The translations under genes and the position numbers were made by a program. A stretch of 64,000 nucleotides of DNA from Pseudodonghicola xiamenensis DSM 18339 (GTDB lineage: Bacteria; Pseudomonadota; Alphaproteobacteria; Rhodobacterales; Rhodobacteraceae), in the NCBI RefSeq assembly GCF_000429365.1, contig NZ_AUBS01000017.1, positions 26,863 through 90,862 of the forward strand, written 5' to 3'. Numbering within the stretch: the first letter of the stretch is position 1; the number at the start of each line of letters is the position of its first letter. Below are positions 10,029-19,456 of this stretch, in pieces. The notes under the pieces were generated by a model. That model ran no database searches and was not told the DNA's origin. It was given only the letters and a program-made list of their open reading frames with translations.

Positions 10029-10484
10029 ATGCCCCGCTACGAATACAAGGTCCTTCCCGCCCCGGCCAAGGGCCGCAAGGCCAAAGGACTGAAATCACCC
10101 GAATCGCGTTTTGCCCTCGCCGTGGAAACCACCCTGAACGAAATGGGGGCCGAGGGCTGGGAATATCTCAGGGCCGAGCTTCTGCCCAGTGACGAGCGCA
10201 GCGGCCTGACCGGCTCGACCGTCAACTGGCGCAATGTGCTGGTGTTCCGCCGCCCGCTGGAGGCCGCGACCGAGAGCTTCGCCCCCCGCCGGATCGAGAC
10301 ACCCGAGATGCCGCCGGTCACCGAACCGCAGCTGCGCGCCGGCGAAACGCCTGCTCCGGTGGCCGCGCCGGCAACTGACGAAGACGCGCAGGATGCCGGA
10401 CTTGCAGCTTCGTCCGATCCGGCGATCGGCGCAGCGCTGACGACACGGGCCCGGCTTGCCGGCGTGCGCCGCGACGAGGACTAG
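10029..10484 (+). CDS. DUF4177 domain protein
   Basis: A 151-residue cytoplasmic protein. The N-terminal 80 residues match the DUF4177 pattern: a short beta strand YEYKVLPAP, a helix ending LNEMGAEGWEYLRAELLP, and a final strand NVLVFRRP. The rest is low-complexity, Ala/Pro/Glu-rich and probably disordered. It has a plausible ribosome-binding site (agaaggg) before the ATG. It sits alone between the pseudo-protease and bolA, which lies on the opposite strand. Function is unknown for the family. Confidence 0.75.
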   Translation: MPRYEYKVLPAPAKGRKAKGLKSPESRFALAVETTLNEMGAEGWEYLRAELLPSDERSGLTGSTVNWRNVLVFRRPLEAATESFAPRRIETPEMPPVTEPQLRAGETPAPVAAPATDEDAQDAGLAASSDPAIGAALTTRARLAGVRRDED

Positions 10485-10520
10485 GACGGATCCCGGACGG
10501 CCCGCCCCCGGCTGGCGGGC

Positions 10521-10790
10521 CTATTCGTCGATATCAAGCGCCAGCGCATGTATCCGCGCCAGAAGGTCGGGGCCCAATGCCGCATGCACCGCCCGGTGCC
10601 GCATCAACCGCCCCTGCCCGGCGAACCCCGCGGCGCGGATCACCACGCGAAAATGGCTTTCTCCGCCCTCGCGGTATCCCGCATGCCCCCGATGCGCCTC
10701 GCTCTCATCCACGACCTCCAGCAGTCGCGGAGCGAACGCCTTCTGCAACCGGTCGGCGATTTCGTCTGTCTTGCTCATTATTTCGCTCAT
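10521..10790 (-). CDS. BolA family protein
   Basis: An 89-residue (or 85, if it starts at the second Met at 10778) BolA-like protein. The signature is clear: ESHFRVVIRAAGFAGQGRLM followed by RHRAVHAAL, with the conserved His-rich start ESEAHRGHAG. BolA proteins usually pair with monothiol glutaredoxins to handle iron-sulfur clusters or regulate iron responses. Which BolA subtype this is cannot be decided here. It is divergent from the J-domain gene at 10891, with about 100 bp between the starts, so the two share a promoter region. This pairing is common in Rhodobacterales. Confidence 0.9.
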   Translation of the reverse strand: MSEIMSKTDEIADRLQKAFAPRLLEVVDESEAHRGHAGYREGGESHFRVVIRAAGFAGQGRLMRHRAVHAALGPDLLARIHALALDIDE

Positions 10791-10890
10791 GCGGCAAAAA
10801 TTTCGCCGCCCCCTCTTCTATCTGCCGCCACTTAGATTAAACTCTGGCGTCCGAGTCCAGAACGCCCCCCCCTTGCAAAGGAACAGCGCG

Positions 10891-11517
10891 ATGTCAAAAG
10901 CGGATCCCTTTGGTTTCGATATGTCAGTCTCTTCGGCCAAGAGAAAGAACCCGCGCGGTCGTCGCGGGATGTCCGGCGCGTCGGAAACCTCTGTCCGCAT
11001 CTGCGATCACGACGGATGCAACGAGCCGGGCAAATTCCGTGCCCCCAAGGCGCCGGACGTGCTGGACGACTACTTCTGGTTCTGCCAGCAGCATGTACGC
11101 GAATACAACCAGAAGTGGAACTTCTTCGAAGGCACCACTGAGGCCGAGCTGAACGCGCAGCAGACCAAGGACAAGGTCTGGGAACGCACCACCCGCCCGA
11201 TGGGCGACCCCGAGGCCCGGGCCTGGGCCCGGCTGGGGATCGAGGACCCGCATCAGGTGCTGGGCCAGAATGCCACCAAGAATCCTGGCCGGGGCGCCAG
11301 CACCGGGCGGCGTCTGCCGCCGACCGAACGCCGCGCGGTCGAGATTCTCGAGGCCAAGGACAGCTGGACCAAGGCCGAGGTGCGACGTGCCTACAAGAAG
11401 CTGATCAAGGTTCTGCACCCCGACATGAACGGCGGAGATCGCAGTCAGGAAGAACAGCTTCAGGAAGTGGTCTGGGCCTGGGAACAGATCAAGGACAGCC
11501 GCAACTTCAAGGATTGA
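10891..11517 (+). CDS. J-domain (DnaJ-like) protein
   Basis: A 208-residue protein with a C-terminal J domain (about 148-205), including the HPD tripeptide at 176-178 (KVLHPDMNGGD) that stimulates the DnaK ATPase. The N-terminal part has a short Cys/His-bearing segment (ICDHDGCN at 37-44 and FCQQH at 64-68) that might bind a metal. I chose the ATG at 10891, preceded by aaagga, over upstream frame extension to 10456 that overlaps bolA antisense. It lies upstream of cobS on the same strand but 423 bp away. It is a co-chaperone of unknown client specificity. Confidence 0.88.
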   Translation: MSKADPFGFDMSVSSAKRKNPRGRRGMSGASETSVRICDHDGCNEPGKFRAPKAPDVLDDYFWFCQQHVREYNQKWNFFEGTTEAELNAQQTKDKVWERTTRPMGDPEARAWARLGIEDPHQVLGQNATKNPGRGASTGRRLPPTERRAVEILEAKDSWTKAEVRRAYKKLIKVLHPDMNGGDRSQEEQLQEVVWAWEQIKDSRNFKD

Positions 11518-11940
11518 GGAACGGGCAGGATCGGCGACCCAGGTCGCCCGGTCCGCCCCATCCCCTGCCGGACACAGGCTGTCCCGCGTCTTTATTGCCT
11601 ATTTTTCCCGCAATGATTTCCGGGGGCTCTAGATGGCACCAGCCTCTGGCGACACCGTCATTGCCCTTGGTCCCGCGTCTTCGGACTTCGACATCCGTGC
11701 ATGCCGGCCCTCGGAGAAACCGATCTCGGGCAGCGACGGGCGCGCCAGCCTGATCAGCGCGACCGCGATGTGATCCCGAACGCCCAGCCGGGATAGAGCC
11801 CTCTCCTGCGGCAGTCCGCCCATCGCATGTGACGCAGGGTTTCCATGCGGGCGCCTTCCCCTTGTCACCGGCCCCGATATGTTGCACCACATTGCTGCCG
11901 GCAATTCGGCCGGACTTACTGAATTCAAGGGACGAGACGA
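11518..11940. other. Intergenic region upstream of cobS
   Basis: This 423-bp gap separates the J-domain gene from cobS. The short open frames in it have no recognisable features. It presumably holds the cobS promoter. A B12 riboswitch was looked for by eye and not recognised. Confidence 0.4.
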
Positions 11941-12927
11941 ATGGCTGACGGCGCGCTCGATATCAACGCAAAACCGACCGAAGAGATCTCCGTGCGCGAC
12001 GTCTTCGGCATCGACACCGATATGGTGGTCAAGGGCTTCGCCGAAGCCACTGACCGCGTGCCGGTGATGGATCCGACCTACAAGTTCGATCCCGACACGA
12101 CCCTGGCGATCCTCGCAGGCTTCTCGCATAATCGCCGGGTGATGGTGCAAGGGTATCACGGCACCGGGAAATCCACCCATATCGAACAGGTGGCCAGCCG
12201 CCTGAACTGGCCCTGCGTGCGCGTCAACCTCGACAGCCACGTCAGCCGGATCGACCTGATCGGCAAAGACGCGATCAAGCTGGTCGACGGCAAGCAGGTG
12301 ACCGTGTTCCATGAGGGCATTCTGCCCTGGGCCCTGCGCAACCCCACCGCCATCGTCTTTGACGAATACGACGCTGGCCGCGCCGATGTGATGTTCGTGA
12401 TCCAGCGGGTGTTGGAAGCGGACGGCAAGCTGACGCTTCTCGATCAAAACGAGATCATCACCCCGAACCCCTATTTCCGGCTGTTCGCAACCGCCAACAC
12501 CGTCGGTCTGGGCGATACCACCGGGCTCTATCACGGGACCCAGCAGATCAACCAGGCCCAGATGGACCGCTGGTCGCTGGTCGCGACGCTGAATTACCTC
12601 AATCACGATGCCGAAGTGATGATCGTGCTGTCGAAGGCACCACATTACAATACCGAAGCCGGCCGCAAGAAGGTCAGCCAGATGGTGACCGTCGCCGATC
12701 TGACCCGCACTGCCTTCATGAATGGCGAACTGTCGACGGTGATGTCGCCGCGGACGGTGATCAACTGGGCGCAGAACGCGGAAATCTTCCGCAATGTCGG
12801 CTATGCCTTCCGGCTGTCCTTCCTGAACAAATGCGATGAGCTGGAGCGCCAGACCGTGGCGGAGTTCTATCAGCGTTGCTTTGACGAGGAACTGCCCGAA
12901 AGCGCGGCGAGCGCCAGCCTGAAATAA
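11941..12927 (+). CDS. cobS: Aerobic cobaltochelatase subunit CobS
   Basis: AAA+ ATPase subunit of the aerobic cobaltochelatase CobNST, which inserts cobalt into hydrogenobyrinic acid diamide. The protein has 328 residues, the normal length. It starts with the CobS-specific N-terminal region ([16 protein letters not shown]), then a Walker A motif GYHGTGKST at about 70-78 and a Walker B motif IVFDEYDAG at about 137-145. The C-terminal lid region ends in [10 protein letters not shown]. cobT follows on the same strand after a terminator-like hairpin. CobN is not in this window and would have to be elsewhere in the genome. Confidence 0.95.
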   Translation: MADGALDINAKPTEEISVRDVFGIDTDMVVKGFAEATDRVPVMDPTYKFDPDTTLAILAGFSHNRRVMVQGYHGTGKSTHIEQVASRLNWPCVRVNLDSHVSRIDLIGKDAIKLVDGKQVTVFHEGILPWALRNPTAIVFDEYDAGRADVMFVIQRVLEADGKLTLLDQNEIITPNPYFRLFATANTVGLGDTTGLYHGTQQINQAQMDRWSLVATLNYLNHDAEVMIVLSKAPHYNTEAGRKKVSQMVTVADLTRTAFMNGELSTVMSPRTVINWAQNAEIFRNVGYAFRLSFLNKCDELERQTVAEFYQRCFDEELPESAASASLK

Positions 12928-13302
12928 GGCCGCTCACTGCCCGGCGATATCGGGCCAACAGAAAACAGGGCGCGAGCTGAAAGCTCGCGCCTTTTGCGTT
13001 CGGGCTGTCGCCATATCGACAAGAGACCCGGAATGCCTGCCGGATTGACCGGCAGCATCGGCCCGGCGGCAACGGCGGAATAGTCCCAAAGGCTGGACGC
13101 GGCCCTTTCGTCACCGCGGACCATCGCGTCGCTCGCCCCGGCTGCTGCGGCAATCGTCGCACGGCAGCCGCATGTCGATCATCTTGTGGGCCGGGCACTG
13201 GACCGAAGCCCCGGGACGCTCGGGAATACACCGCCCCCTATGGTCAAGGGGCGGGAATGTCTCTAGGCTACGCACAAGACATAAGACCGGACCTGACCCG
13301 CG
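12928..13302. other. Intergenic region between cobS and cobT
   Basis: This 375-bp gap holds a clear terminator hairpin at its start (listed separately). I recognise no gene in the rest. The hairpin suggests that cobT has at least partly its own promoter. Confidence 0.5.
12969..12995 (+). terminator. Rho-independent terminator after cobS
   Basis: A perfect 10-bp stem (12969-12978 with 12982-12991) around a GAA loop, followed by a short T run. It lies about 40 bp after the cobS stop. Confidence 0.8.
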
Positions 13303-15180
13303 ATGAGCAAACCCACCGACAACCCCGCCGATCCGTTCAAGAAGGCGCTGGCCGAAGCCACCAAGGTGATGGCCAACGATCCCGAACTGAACGTCTCTTA
13401 TTCGGTCGACCCTTCTGGGCTGTCCGGAGAGAGCATGCGCCTGCCGCAGGTCAGCCGGCGGATGACCCGGGACGAGGTGCTTTTGGCACGCGGGACGGCG
13501 GATGCGCTGGCACTGCATCGGCGCTATCACAACGAGGCGGTGCATTCACGCTATGCCCCCCCGGGCGATATGGCGCGCGACATCTATGAGGCGATGGAAA
13601 CCGCCCGCTGCGAGGCGATGGGCGCCCGCGATATGCCCGGCACCGCCAGCAATATCGACGTGAAGATCACCCACGAGGCGCTGCGGCGCGGTTATGACAG
13701 CATCAAGGATGCCTCGGAGGCGCCGCTGCCGGTGGCGGCAGGCTATCTGATCCGTCACCTGGCCACTGGCCGCCCCTTACCGCGCGGCGCCGATAACGTG
13801 ATGGAGCTGTGGCGCGGCTATATCGAGGAACAGGCCGGCGGCACGCTGGAAGAGCTGCAGGAAAAGCTGTCTGACCAGACCGAATTCGCCAAGTTCGCAC
13901 GCCAGATGATCGACGATCTGGGCTATGGCGATCAGCTGGGCGAAGATCCCGATCAAGCCGACGAGGATCAGGAGGATCAGGCCGAGGAAGACGCCGAGGA
14001 ACAGGAGAACCCCGACAGCACCGGCGAGGAGGATCAGGAAGATCAGACCGCCGAGGCCGACCCGGAGCAATCCCAGGACGAGCAGCAGGACAGCAGCGAA
14101 GCCCAGGTCAGCATGGATGAGCTGGCCGATGAGGAAATGGGCGAAGAGACCGAGATGCCCGATGGCGAGGCGCCGCTGGAGCCGCCGCCCCCGCCGCCCG
14201 CCTCGGAGGCCGATCCGAACTATAAGGTCTATCTGAGCACTTATGACGAGGAGATCGGCGCCGAGGAGCTGGCCGAACCGCAGGAGCTGGAGCGGCTGCG
14301 CGCCTATCTGGACCAGCAGCTTGAACCGCTGAAGGGCGCGGTCAGCCGGTTGGCCAACAAGTTGCAGCGACGGTTGCAGGCGCAACAGAACCGGTCGTGG
14401 GAATTCGACCTCGAGGAAGGCGTGCTCGATGCCGGACGGCTGGCCCGCGTGGTGGCGAACCCGACCACGCCGCTGAGCTTCAAGCGCGAGAAGGACACAG
14501 AATTCCGCGACACCGTGGTGACGCTGCTTCTGGACAACTCCGGCTCGATGCGCGGACGGCCGATCTCGATCGCCGCGATCTGCGCCGATGTGCTGGCGCG
14601 CACGCTGGAGCGCTGCGACGTGAAGGTTGAAATCCTCGGCTTCACCACCCGCGCCTGGAAGGGCGGTCAGGCGCGTGAGGCCTGGCTTGCCAACGGACGA
14701 CCGCAGCAGCCGGGCCGTCTGAACGATCTGCGCCATATCATCTACAAGTCAGCGGATTCGCCTTGGCGGCGGGTGCGTGACAATCTTGGGCTGATGATGA
14801 AGGAAGGCCTGCTGAAGGAGAACATCGACGGCGAGGCGCTGGAATGGGCGCACCGCCGGATGATCGCCCGGCGCGAGCAGCGCAAGATCCTGATGGTGAT
14901 TTCCGACGGCGCGCCGGTGGACGATTCGACGCTGAGCGTGAACCCGGCGAATTATCTTGAGAAACACCTGCGCGACGTGATCGCCATGGTCGAAAAGCGC
15001 AAGCAGGTGGAACTGTTGGCGATCGGCATCGGCCATGACGTGACCCGCTATTACAATCGTGCGGTGACGATCACCGATGTCGATCAACTGGCTGGCGCGA
15101 TGACCGAACAGCTTGCCGCGCTGTTCGATGCCGACCCGCGTGCCCGCGCCCGGGTAATGGGGATCCGAAAGGCGAGCTGA
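13303..15180 (+). CDS. cobT: Aerobic cobaltochelatase subunit CobT
   Basis: Second AAA-chelatase partner, which forms the CobS-CobT ring that drives cobalt insertion by CobN. The 625-residue protein has the expected three parts: an N-terminal helical domain, a long acidic Glu/Asp/Gln stretch (about 206-310) and a C-terminal von Willebrand A domain. The metal-dependent adhesion motif [11 protein letters not shown] lies at about 406-416. The length is normal. A hairpin overlaps the stop codon and a second follows at 15216. Together with cobS it shows that this organism uses the aerobic cobalamin route or at least keeps its chelatase. Confidence 0.95.
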   Translation: MSKPTDNPADPFKKALAEATKVMANDPELNVSYSVDPSGLSGESMRLPQVSRRMTRDEVLLARGTADALALHRRYHNEAVHSRYAPPGDMARDIYEAMETARCEAMGARDMPGTASNIDVKITHEALRRGYDSIKDASEAPLPVAAGYLIRHLATGRPLPRGADNVMELWRGYIEEQAGGTLEELQEKLSDQTEFAKFARQMIDDLGYGDQLGEDPDQADEDQEDQAEEDAEEQENPDSTGEEDQEDQTAEADPEQSQDEQQDSSEAQVSMDELADEEMGEETEMPDGEAPLEPPPPPPASEADPNYKVYLSTYDEEIGAEELAEPQELERLRAYLDQQLEPLKGAVSRLANKLQRRLQAQQNRSWEFDLEEGVLDAGRLARVVANPTTPLSFKREKDTEFRDTVVTLLLDNSGSMRGRPISIAAICADVLARTLERCDVKVEILGFTTRAWKGGQAREAWLANGRPQQPGRLNDLRHIIYKSADSPWRRVRDNLGLMMKEGLLKENIDGEALEWAHRRMIARREQRKILMVISDGAPVDDSTLSVNPANYLEKHLRDVIAMVEKRKQVELLAIGIGHDVTRYYNRAVTITDVDQLAGAMTEQLAALFDADPRARARVMGIRKAS

Positions 15181-15215
15181 AGCTCGCCTGCCTCCGGCGG
15201 CCGTATTTGAAACGA

Positions 15216-15257
15216 GAAGAATGAGCGGCGCGAATATCGCGCCGTTCTTCGCTTTTC
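15216..15257 (+). terminator. Terminator hairpin after cobT
   Basis: A long inverted repeat: GAAGAA (216-221) pairs with TTCTTC (245-250) outside a perfect 8-bp GC stem (226-233 with 237-244, loop ATA), followed by gcttttc. It lies 36 bp after the cobT stop. Confidence 0.7.
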
Positions 15258-15353
15258 GGCGTCGAAGAAATCGAGGAACGCCATACCCTTGCCCTCCCTC
15301 CGGCAAAGGATCATGATCCCGCCCTGCAAGGCAGAGAAGACAAGAGGCCCCCC

Positions 15354-17147
15354 ATGTTTCAATCCTTCGAGGTGACCGCACGTCCGGATCAGGGGCCGCC
15401 CCGGCTGGCGCGCCTGCGTCAGGAGCTGGAGGCCGAAGGGCTGGCAGGATTTCTGGTGCCCCGCGCCGACGCACATCAGGGCGAATATGTCGCCGCCCAT
15501 GACGAACGGCTGTCTTGGCTGACCGGTTTCACCGGTTCTGCCGGGTTCTGCGCCGCGCTGCGCGATGTCGCCGGCGTCTTCATCGACGGGCGCTATCGTA
15601 CCCAGGTGAAGGCACAGGTGGCGCTGTCAGATTTCACCCCGGTGCCCTGGCCCGAGGTGCAGTTGGCCGACTGGCTGAAAGCACAATTGTCCGAAGGAGG
15701 TCAGGTCGGCTTCGATCCCTGGCTGCATTCCGTGGCAGAGATCGAGCGGACACAGGCTGTGCTCGCTGGCTCGGGCATCGAGATGCTGCGCTGCGCCAAT
15801 CTGATCGACCGCATCTGGGACGATCAGCCGGCGCCGCCGATGCAGCCGGTCAGGGCCCATCCCATCGAATTCGCCGGCGAAACTGCGGCCTCGAAATGTG
15901 CCCGCCTGGCCGGAGGGCTGCACAAGGCGGGCCACCGGGCAGCGGCGATCACCCTGCCGGATTCGATCATGTGGCTGTTAAACATCCGGGGATCGGATAT
16001 CCCGCGCAATCCGGTCGCCCATGGCTTCGCCATCCTGCATGTCGACGGGCGGGTCGATCTGTTCATGGCCGCCGAAAAGCTGAAGGATCTGGGCGATCAC
16101 CTGGGCGCTGGCGTGACGGTTCATGCGCCCGAAAGCTTCCTCGATGCGCTGGCCGCAATCGATGGGCCGGTACGGCTCGACAAGAACAGCGCGCCGCAGA
16201 TCCTGGCCGATGTGCTGGGTGACAAGGCGGTTTACGGCGAAGAGCCCTGCGCTCTGCCCAAGGCGCGCAAGAACACCGCCGAGATCGCCGGCGCCGCCGA
16301 GGCGCATCTGCGCGACGGCGCCGCCATGGTCGAACTTCTCTGCTGGCTCGACGCCCAGGCCCCCGGAAGCGTGACCGAGATCGACGTGGTCACCAAGCTG
16401 GAGGAGTGCCGGCAACGCGACAACGCCTTGCAGGATATTTCCTTCGAAACCATCGCCGGTACCGGGCCCAATGGCGCCGTCATCCACTACCGCGTCACCG
16501 AGGAGACCGACAGGCGGCTGGAAAACGGCCATATGATCGTTCTGGACAGTGGCGGCCAATATCTGGACGGCACCACCGACATCACCCGCACCATCGCCAT
16601 CGGCGAGGTGGGTCAGCAGGAAAAAATCTGCTTTACCCGCGTGCTTCAGGGTATGATCGCGGTCTCATGCCTGCGCTGGCCCGCCGGGCTGGCCGGCCAG
16701 CATATCGAGGCAATCGGGCGGGTGCCGCTTTGGCTGGCGCATCAGGATTTCAATCACGGCCTCGGCCATGGCGTGGGCGCCTATCTCAGTGTGCATGAAG
16801 GGCCCCAGCGACTGAGCCGCCTGAGCGACGTTCCGCTGGAACCCGGCATGATCTTGTCAAACGAACCCGGCTATTACCGCGAGGGCGCATTCGGCATCCG
16901 CATCGAAAACCTGATCGTTGCACAAGAGGCCGCGCCGCTTGCGGGCGGAGATCCGGAACGTCACATGCTGAATTGGCGGACTCTGACCTATGTTCCGATT
17001 GACCGCCGGCTCGTGGTCGTGGAAATGTTATCCGCGGCCGAACGCGCGTGGCTGGACGAGTATCACGCGCAAGTGGCCCAGCTTATCGGGCCCCGGGTTT
17101 CCGGAGAAACCCGTGACTGGCTGGACCGGGCTACGGCACCGTTTTGA
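15354..17147 (+). CDS. pepP: M24 family aminopeptidase P (Xaa-Pro aminopeptidase)
   Basis: Cytoplasmic metallopeptidase that removes N-terminal residues before proline. The 597-residue protein is of the long three-domain type. It has two creatinase-like N-terminal domains (about 1-310) and a C-terminal pita-bread domain. Metal ligands are visible in order: Asp in VLDSGGQYLDGTTDITRT (about 397-414), His in HGLGHGVGAY, Glu in LSNEPGYYREG and Glu in GIRIENL. The site is complete. The start at 15354 follows agaggccccc, a weak ribosome site. The gene is monocistronic, between the cobT terminator and a DUF427 gene. Confidence 0.9.
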   Translation: MFQSFEVTARPDQGPPRLARLRQELEAEGLAGFLVPRADAHQGEYVAAHDERLSWLTGFTGSAGFCAALRDVAGVFIDGRYRTQVKAQVALSDFTPVPWPEVQLADWLKAQLSEGGQVGFDPWLHSVAEIERTQAVLAGSGIEMLRCANLIDRIWDDQPAPPMQPVRAHPIEFAGETAASKCARLAGGLHKAGHRAAAITLPDSIMWLLNIRGSDIPRNPVAHGFAILHVDGRVDLFMAAEKLKDLGDHLGAGVTVHAPESFLDALAAIDGPVRLDKNSAPQILADVLGDKAVYGEEPCALPKARKNTAEIAGAAEAHLRDGAAMVELLCWLDAQAPGSVTEIDVVTKLEECRQRDNALQDISFETIAGTGPNGAVIHYRVTEETDRRLENGHMIVLDSGGQYLDGTTDITRTIAIGEVGQQEKICFTRVLQGMIAVSCLRWPAGLAGQHIEAIGRVPLWLAHQDFNHGLGHGVGAYLSVHEGPQRLSRLSDVPLEPGMILSNEPGYYREGAFGIRIENLIVAQEAAPLAGGDPERHMLNWRTLTYVPIDRRLVVVEMLSAAERAWLDEYHAQVAQLIGPRVSGETRDWLDRATAPF

Positions 17148-17281
17148 CAGATCGGGCGGCTTCCCGCCGCCCGCAGACCCCCGGCAGTGACGCCGCGACG
17201 GTCCCGGTGATGACACCGGATTGTTACGTGGTGCCGCCAAGGAATGAATTGAACGATACGCCAGGGGAAGGACGACAACAG

Positions 17282-17626
17282 ATGGCAGACCATATCAGAA
17301 TCCGTAAAGTGCCGGGGGTTTGGACCGTGCGCTCGGGCGGGGCGATCCTGGGAGAGACCAGCGCCGCGTTGGAATTGAGCGAAGAGGGTTATGATCCTGT
17401 CATCTATTTTCCCCGCTCCGACATTGCCATGGCCTTTCTGGAACGCACCGACAAGGTGACACATTGCCCGCACAGAGGCGACGCGCATCATTATTCGATC
17501 ATCACCAAGTCCTCGGTCCATGAAAACGCCGCCTGGACCTATGAAGCCCCATTCGAGGGAATGGATGAAATCGCCGAATATGTGGCTTTTCATCCTAGCG
17601 ACAGCGTGACCATCGAACAAATCTGA
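17282..17626 (+). CDS. DUF427 domain protein
   Basis: A 114-residue protein covering one DUF427 domain. The family pattern is readable: VWTVRSGGAILGET, the Y-D-P-V-I-Y-F-P-R-S-D strand, and HCPHRGDAHHYSI. I chose the ATG at 17282 because it follows a ggaaggacg ribosome site and begins the conserved domain. The frame is open back to 17144. The molecular function of the family is unknown. It ends just before a strong bidirectional terminator. Confidence 0.85.
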   Translation: MADHIRIRKVPGVWTVRSGGAILGETSAALELSEEGYDPVIYFPRSDIAMAFLERTDKVTHCPHRGDAHHYSIITKSSVHENAAWTYEAPFEGMDEIAEYVAFHPSDSVTIEQI

Positions 17627-17657
17627 TCGCGCGCGCCACGCACACCCCGACAGACAG

Positions 17658-17693
17658 AAAACGCCCCGGACCATCAGGCCCGGGGCGTTTTCA
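17658..17693. terminator. Bidirectional terminator
   Basis: An inverted repeat with arms AAAACGCCCCG and CGGGGCGTTTT around a short loop. The A run at one side and T run at the other let it work in both directions. It lies between the convergent DUF427 and RTX genes. Confidence 0.85.
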
Positions 17694-17713
17694 TTGTCTC
17701 TCTCGTCCAGCGA

Positions 17714-18886
17714 TCAGGCCGACGGCAACAACCAATCCGAGGCCGCCGTCAGTTCATCCACCGTGACACCATCGAGCTGGGCCACCAATGCGCCATCGTA
17801 GGACAGCAGCGTGCCCAAACCGTCCGCGGTGGCGGCCAGTGTCACATTGGCCGCCAGATCGGCAGTGGTATAGCCACCGCTCTCGGCATCGCGCAGCGTC
17901 AGCGTTTCGCCATCGGCGAGCGAGAAATCGGTGATCTCGACGCCGTCGCCGCCTTTGTTCAGGATAACGAACTGATCCACTCCAGCACCACCGGACAGGA
18001 TATCGTTATAGTCGCCGATCATGATATCCGCGCCATCACCGCCATAGACCAGGTCCTGGCTCAGGGTGTTGTCCTCGGCGTTGATCAGATCGTCACCCTT
18101 CTGGCCGCGCAGGATGTCGTCGCCGTTGCCACCTGTCAGGATATCGTCACCGGTGCCGCCCAAAAGCACATCATCACCGTCCTGACCCAGAAGCTGATCG
18201 TCCTGGGCACCGCCCTTAAGCTTGTCGTCACCGTCCCCGCCCAGCAGGATATCGGCGCCCTTGTTGCCTGACAGGATATCATCGCCGTCACCGCCTTCGA
18301 TGGAGTCGTCGCCACCGCCGCCGGAAATCGTATCCTTGCCGCTGCCGCCATAGATATTATCCCGACCGGCCTGGCCGAAGATCACATCGTCACCATCATT
18401 GCCGTAGATGGTGTCATTTCCGGCCCCGCCGAAGATGCGGTCTGCACCGGCATCGCCGCGCAGAAGGTCCTTGCCATCCCCCCCGTAGATCCGGTCGTCG
18501 CCTTCACCACCGCTGATGAAATCGTTGTTACCACCGCCATAAAGCTCATCATTGCCGTCATGCCCCCAGATGGTGTCTTCGCCAAAACCACCATCCGCGT
18601 GATCGTCACCCGGACCGCCTGACAGCGTGTCGTCACCAAGATGGCCGATCAGCGTATCGTTGCCACCTGCGCCATTCAGGAAATCGTCGCCCTCGCCGCC
18701 GCGCAGGACATCATCACCGCCATAGCCGTAAAGCTCATCATCGCCACCACGGCCGTTCATCTGATCGTCGCCACCGGTGCCTTTCAGCACATCGTCCGCC
18801 TCGGTCCCCGGGAACCGATGCGTGGCCGCCGCCGCCCCGACATAGATGAATTCATCCGACAGAGGATCAGAAACAAGCGTCGCCAT
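17714..18886 (-). CDS. RTX calcium-binding repeat protein
   Basis: A 390-residue acidic protein made mostly of tandem glycine/aspartate nonapeptides (GGxGxDxUx) from about residue 34 to 300. They fold as a calcium-stabilised beta roll outside the cell. There is no N-terminal signal peptide. The C-terminal about 90 residues, without repeats, would hold a type I secretion signal. I chose the start at 18886 (MATLVSDPLSDEF) because gaaggaga lies just upstream. No enzyme domain is present, so a surface or matrix role is more likely than a toxin role. No type I secretion genes lie nearby. Confidence 0.88.
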   Translation of the reverse strand: MATLVSDPLSDEFIYVGAAAATHRFPGTEADDVLKGTGGDDQMNGRGGDDELYGYGGDDVLRGGEGDDFLNGAGGNDTLIGHLGDDTLSGGPGDDHADGGFGEDTIWGHDGNDELYGGGNNDFISGGEGDDRIYGGDGKDLLRGDAGADRIFGGAGNDTIYGNDGDDVIFGQAGRDNIYGGSGKDTISGGGGDDSIEGGDGDDILSGNKGADILLGGDGDDKLKGGAQDDQLLGQDGDDVLLGGTGDDILTGGNGDDILRGQKGDDLINAEDNTLSQDLVYGGDGADIMIGDYNDILSGGAGVDQFVILNKGGDGVEITDFSLADGETLTLRDAESGGYTTADLAANVTLAATADGLGTLLSYDGALVAQLDGVTVDELTAASDWLLPSA

Positions 18887-19456
18887 GGTATTCTCCTTCA
18901 CAAATAAGATGACCACCCGTGGGCACGGTCCCGTTGTGTCATTTCTTAACAGACAATCAACCAGTTCGTATGACGAAGGCTATCCACGACCGAAATTAAA
19001 ACAAAATATCATCAAATCCGATGCGAATAAGAAAACAATCTAAAGGCGAATGAGCGACTGTTTCCCGTTTAGAAGTGCTCCTCGACCACTGGTGTAACCA
19101 GTGCCTAAACTTAGGCCTTCAGCGCGTTGATCTGGGTGAGCACCCCAAAGTTCCGGCCTGCGATTCGCCCCCATGTGAGCAGGCGCCACGGCACTGAACC
19201 GATCTTCTCGCGATCGAAAGCAGGCATCGCTGCGAAGATGGCTGTCGCAAGGCGTCCCCCGCAATCAGTCGATGCCAATACCGCCCCCTTTCGCGGCGCG
19301 GCCAGAAGACCATGCCTGTCGAATGGCCCCCGCTTTCCTGGGTTGATCTATTGCATCCTGCCGCCTCTCTCAGGCGCCTACAGGCGCCGGAGAGAGAGCC
19401 AGCCCATGACAGGCGTTTGTCCTGTCGCCCTGTGAAAGGCCTTTCGTGAAGAGGCG
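18887..19456. other. Intergenic region between RTX and ClC genes
   Basis: This 570-bp gap has an AT-rich stretch at about 18980-19040, likely the RTX promoter. It also holds a small inverted repeat (CACTGG...CCAGTG, about 19086-19102), a possible coding relic at 19111-19347 (listed separately) and a GGCGCC hairpin at about 19375-19390. No intact gene is convincing. Confidence 0.4.
19111..19347 (-). pseudogene. Possible coding relic, unrecognised
   Basis: One minus-strand frame is open for 78 codons up to a stop at 19111-19113. No start codon lies near its upstream end. Its translation has a protein-like composition (for example PAFDREKIGSVPWRLLTWG) and ends TQINALKA. I do not recognise it. 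It may be the C-terminal remnant of a deleted gene or a chance frame in GC-rich DNA. Confidence 0.2.

Noticed and set aside
11518..11940. B12 riboswitch before cobS
   Set aside because: No B12-box-like conserved core was recognised by eye.
12928..13302. Small Cys-rich minus-strand gene between cobS and cobT
   Set aside because: A frame with CPAH and CDDC can be read, but it has no good start and runs on as the cobT antisense; chance is more likely.
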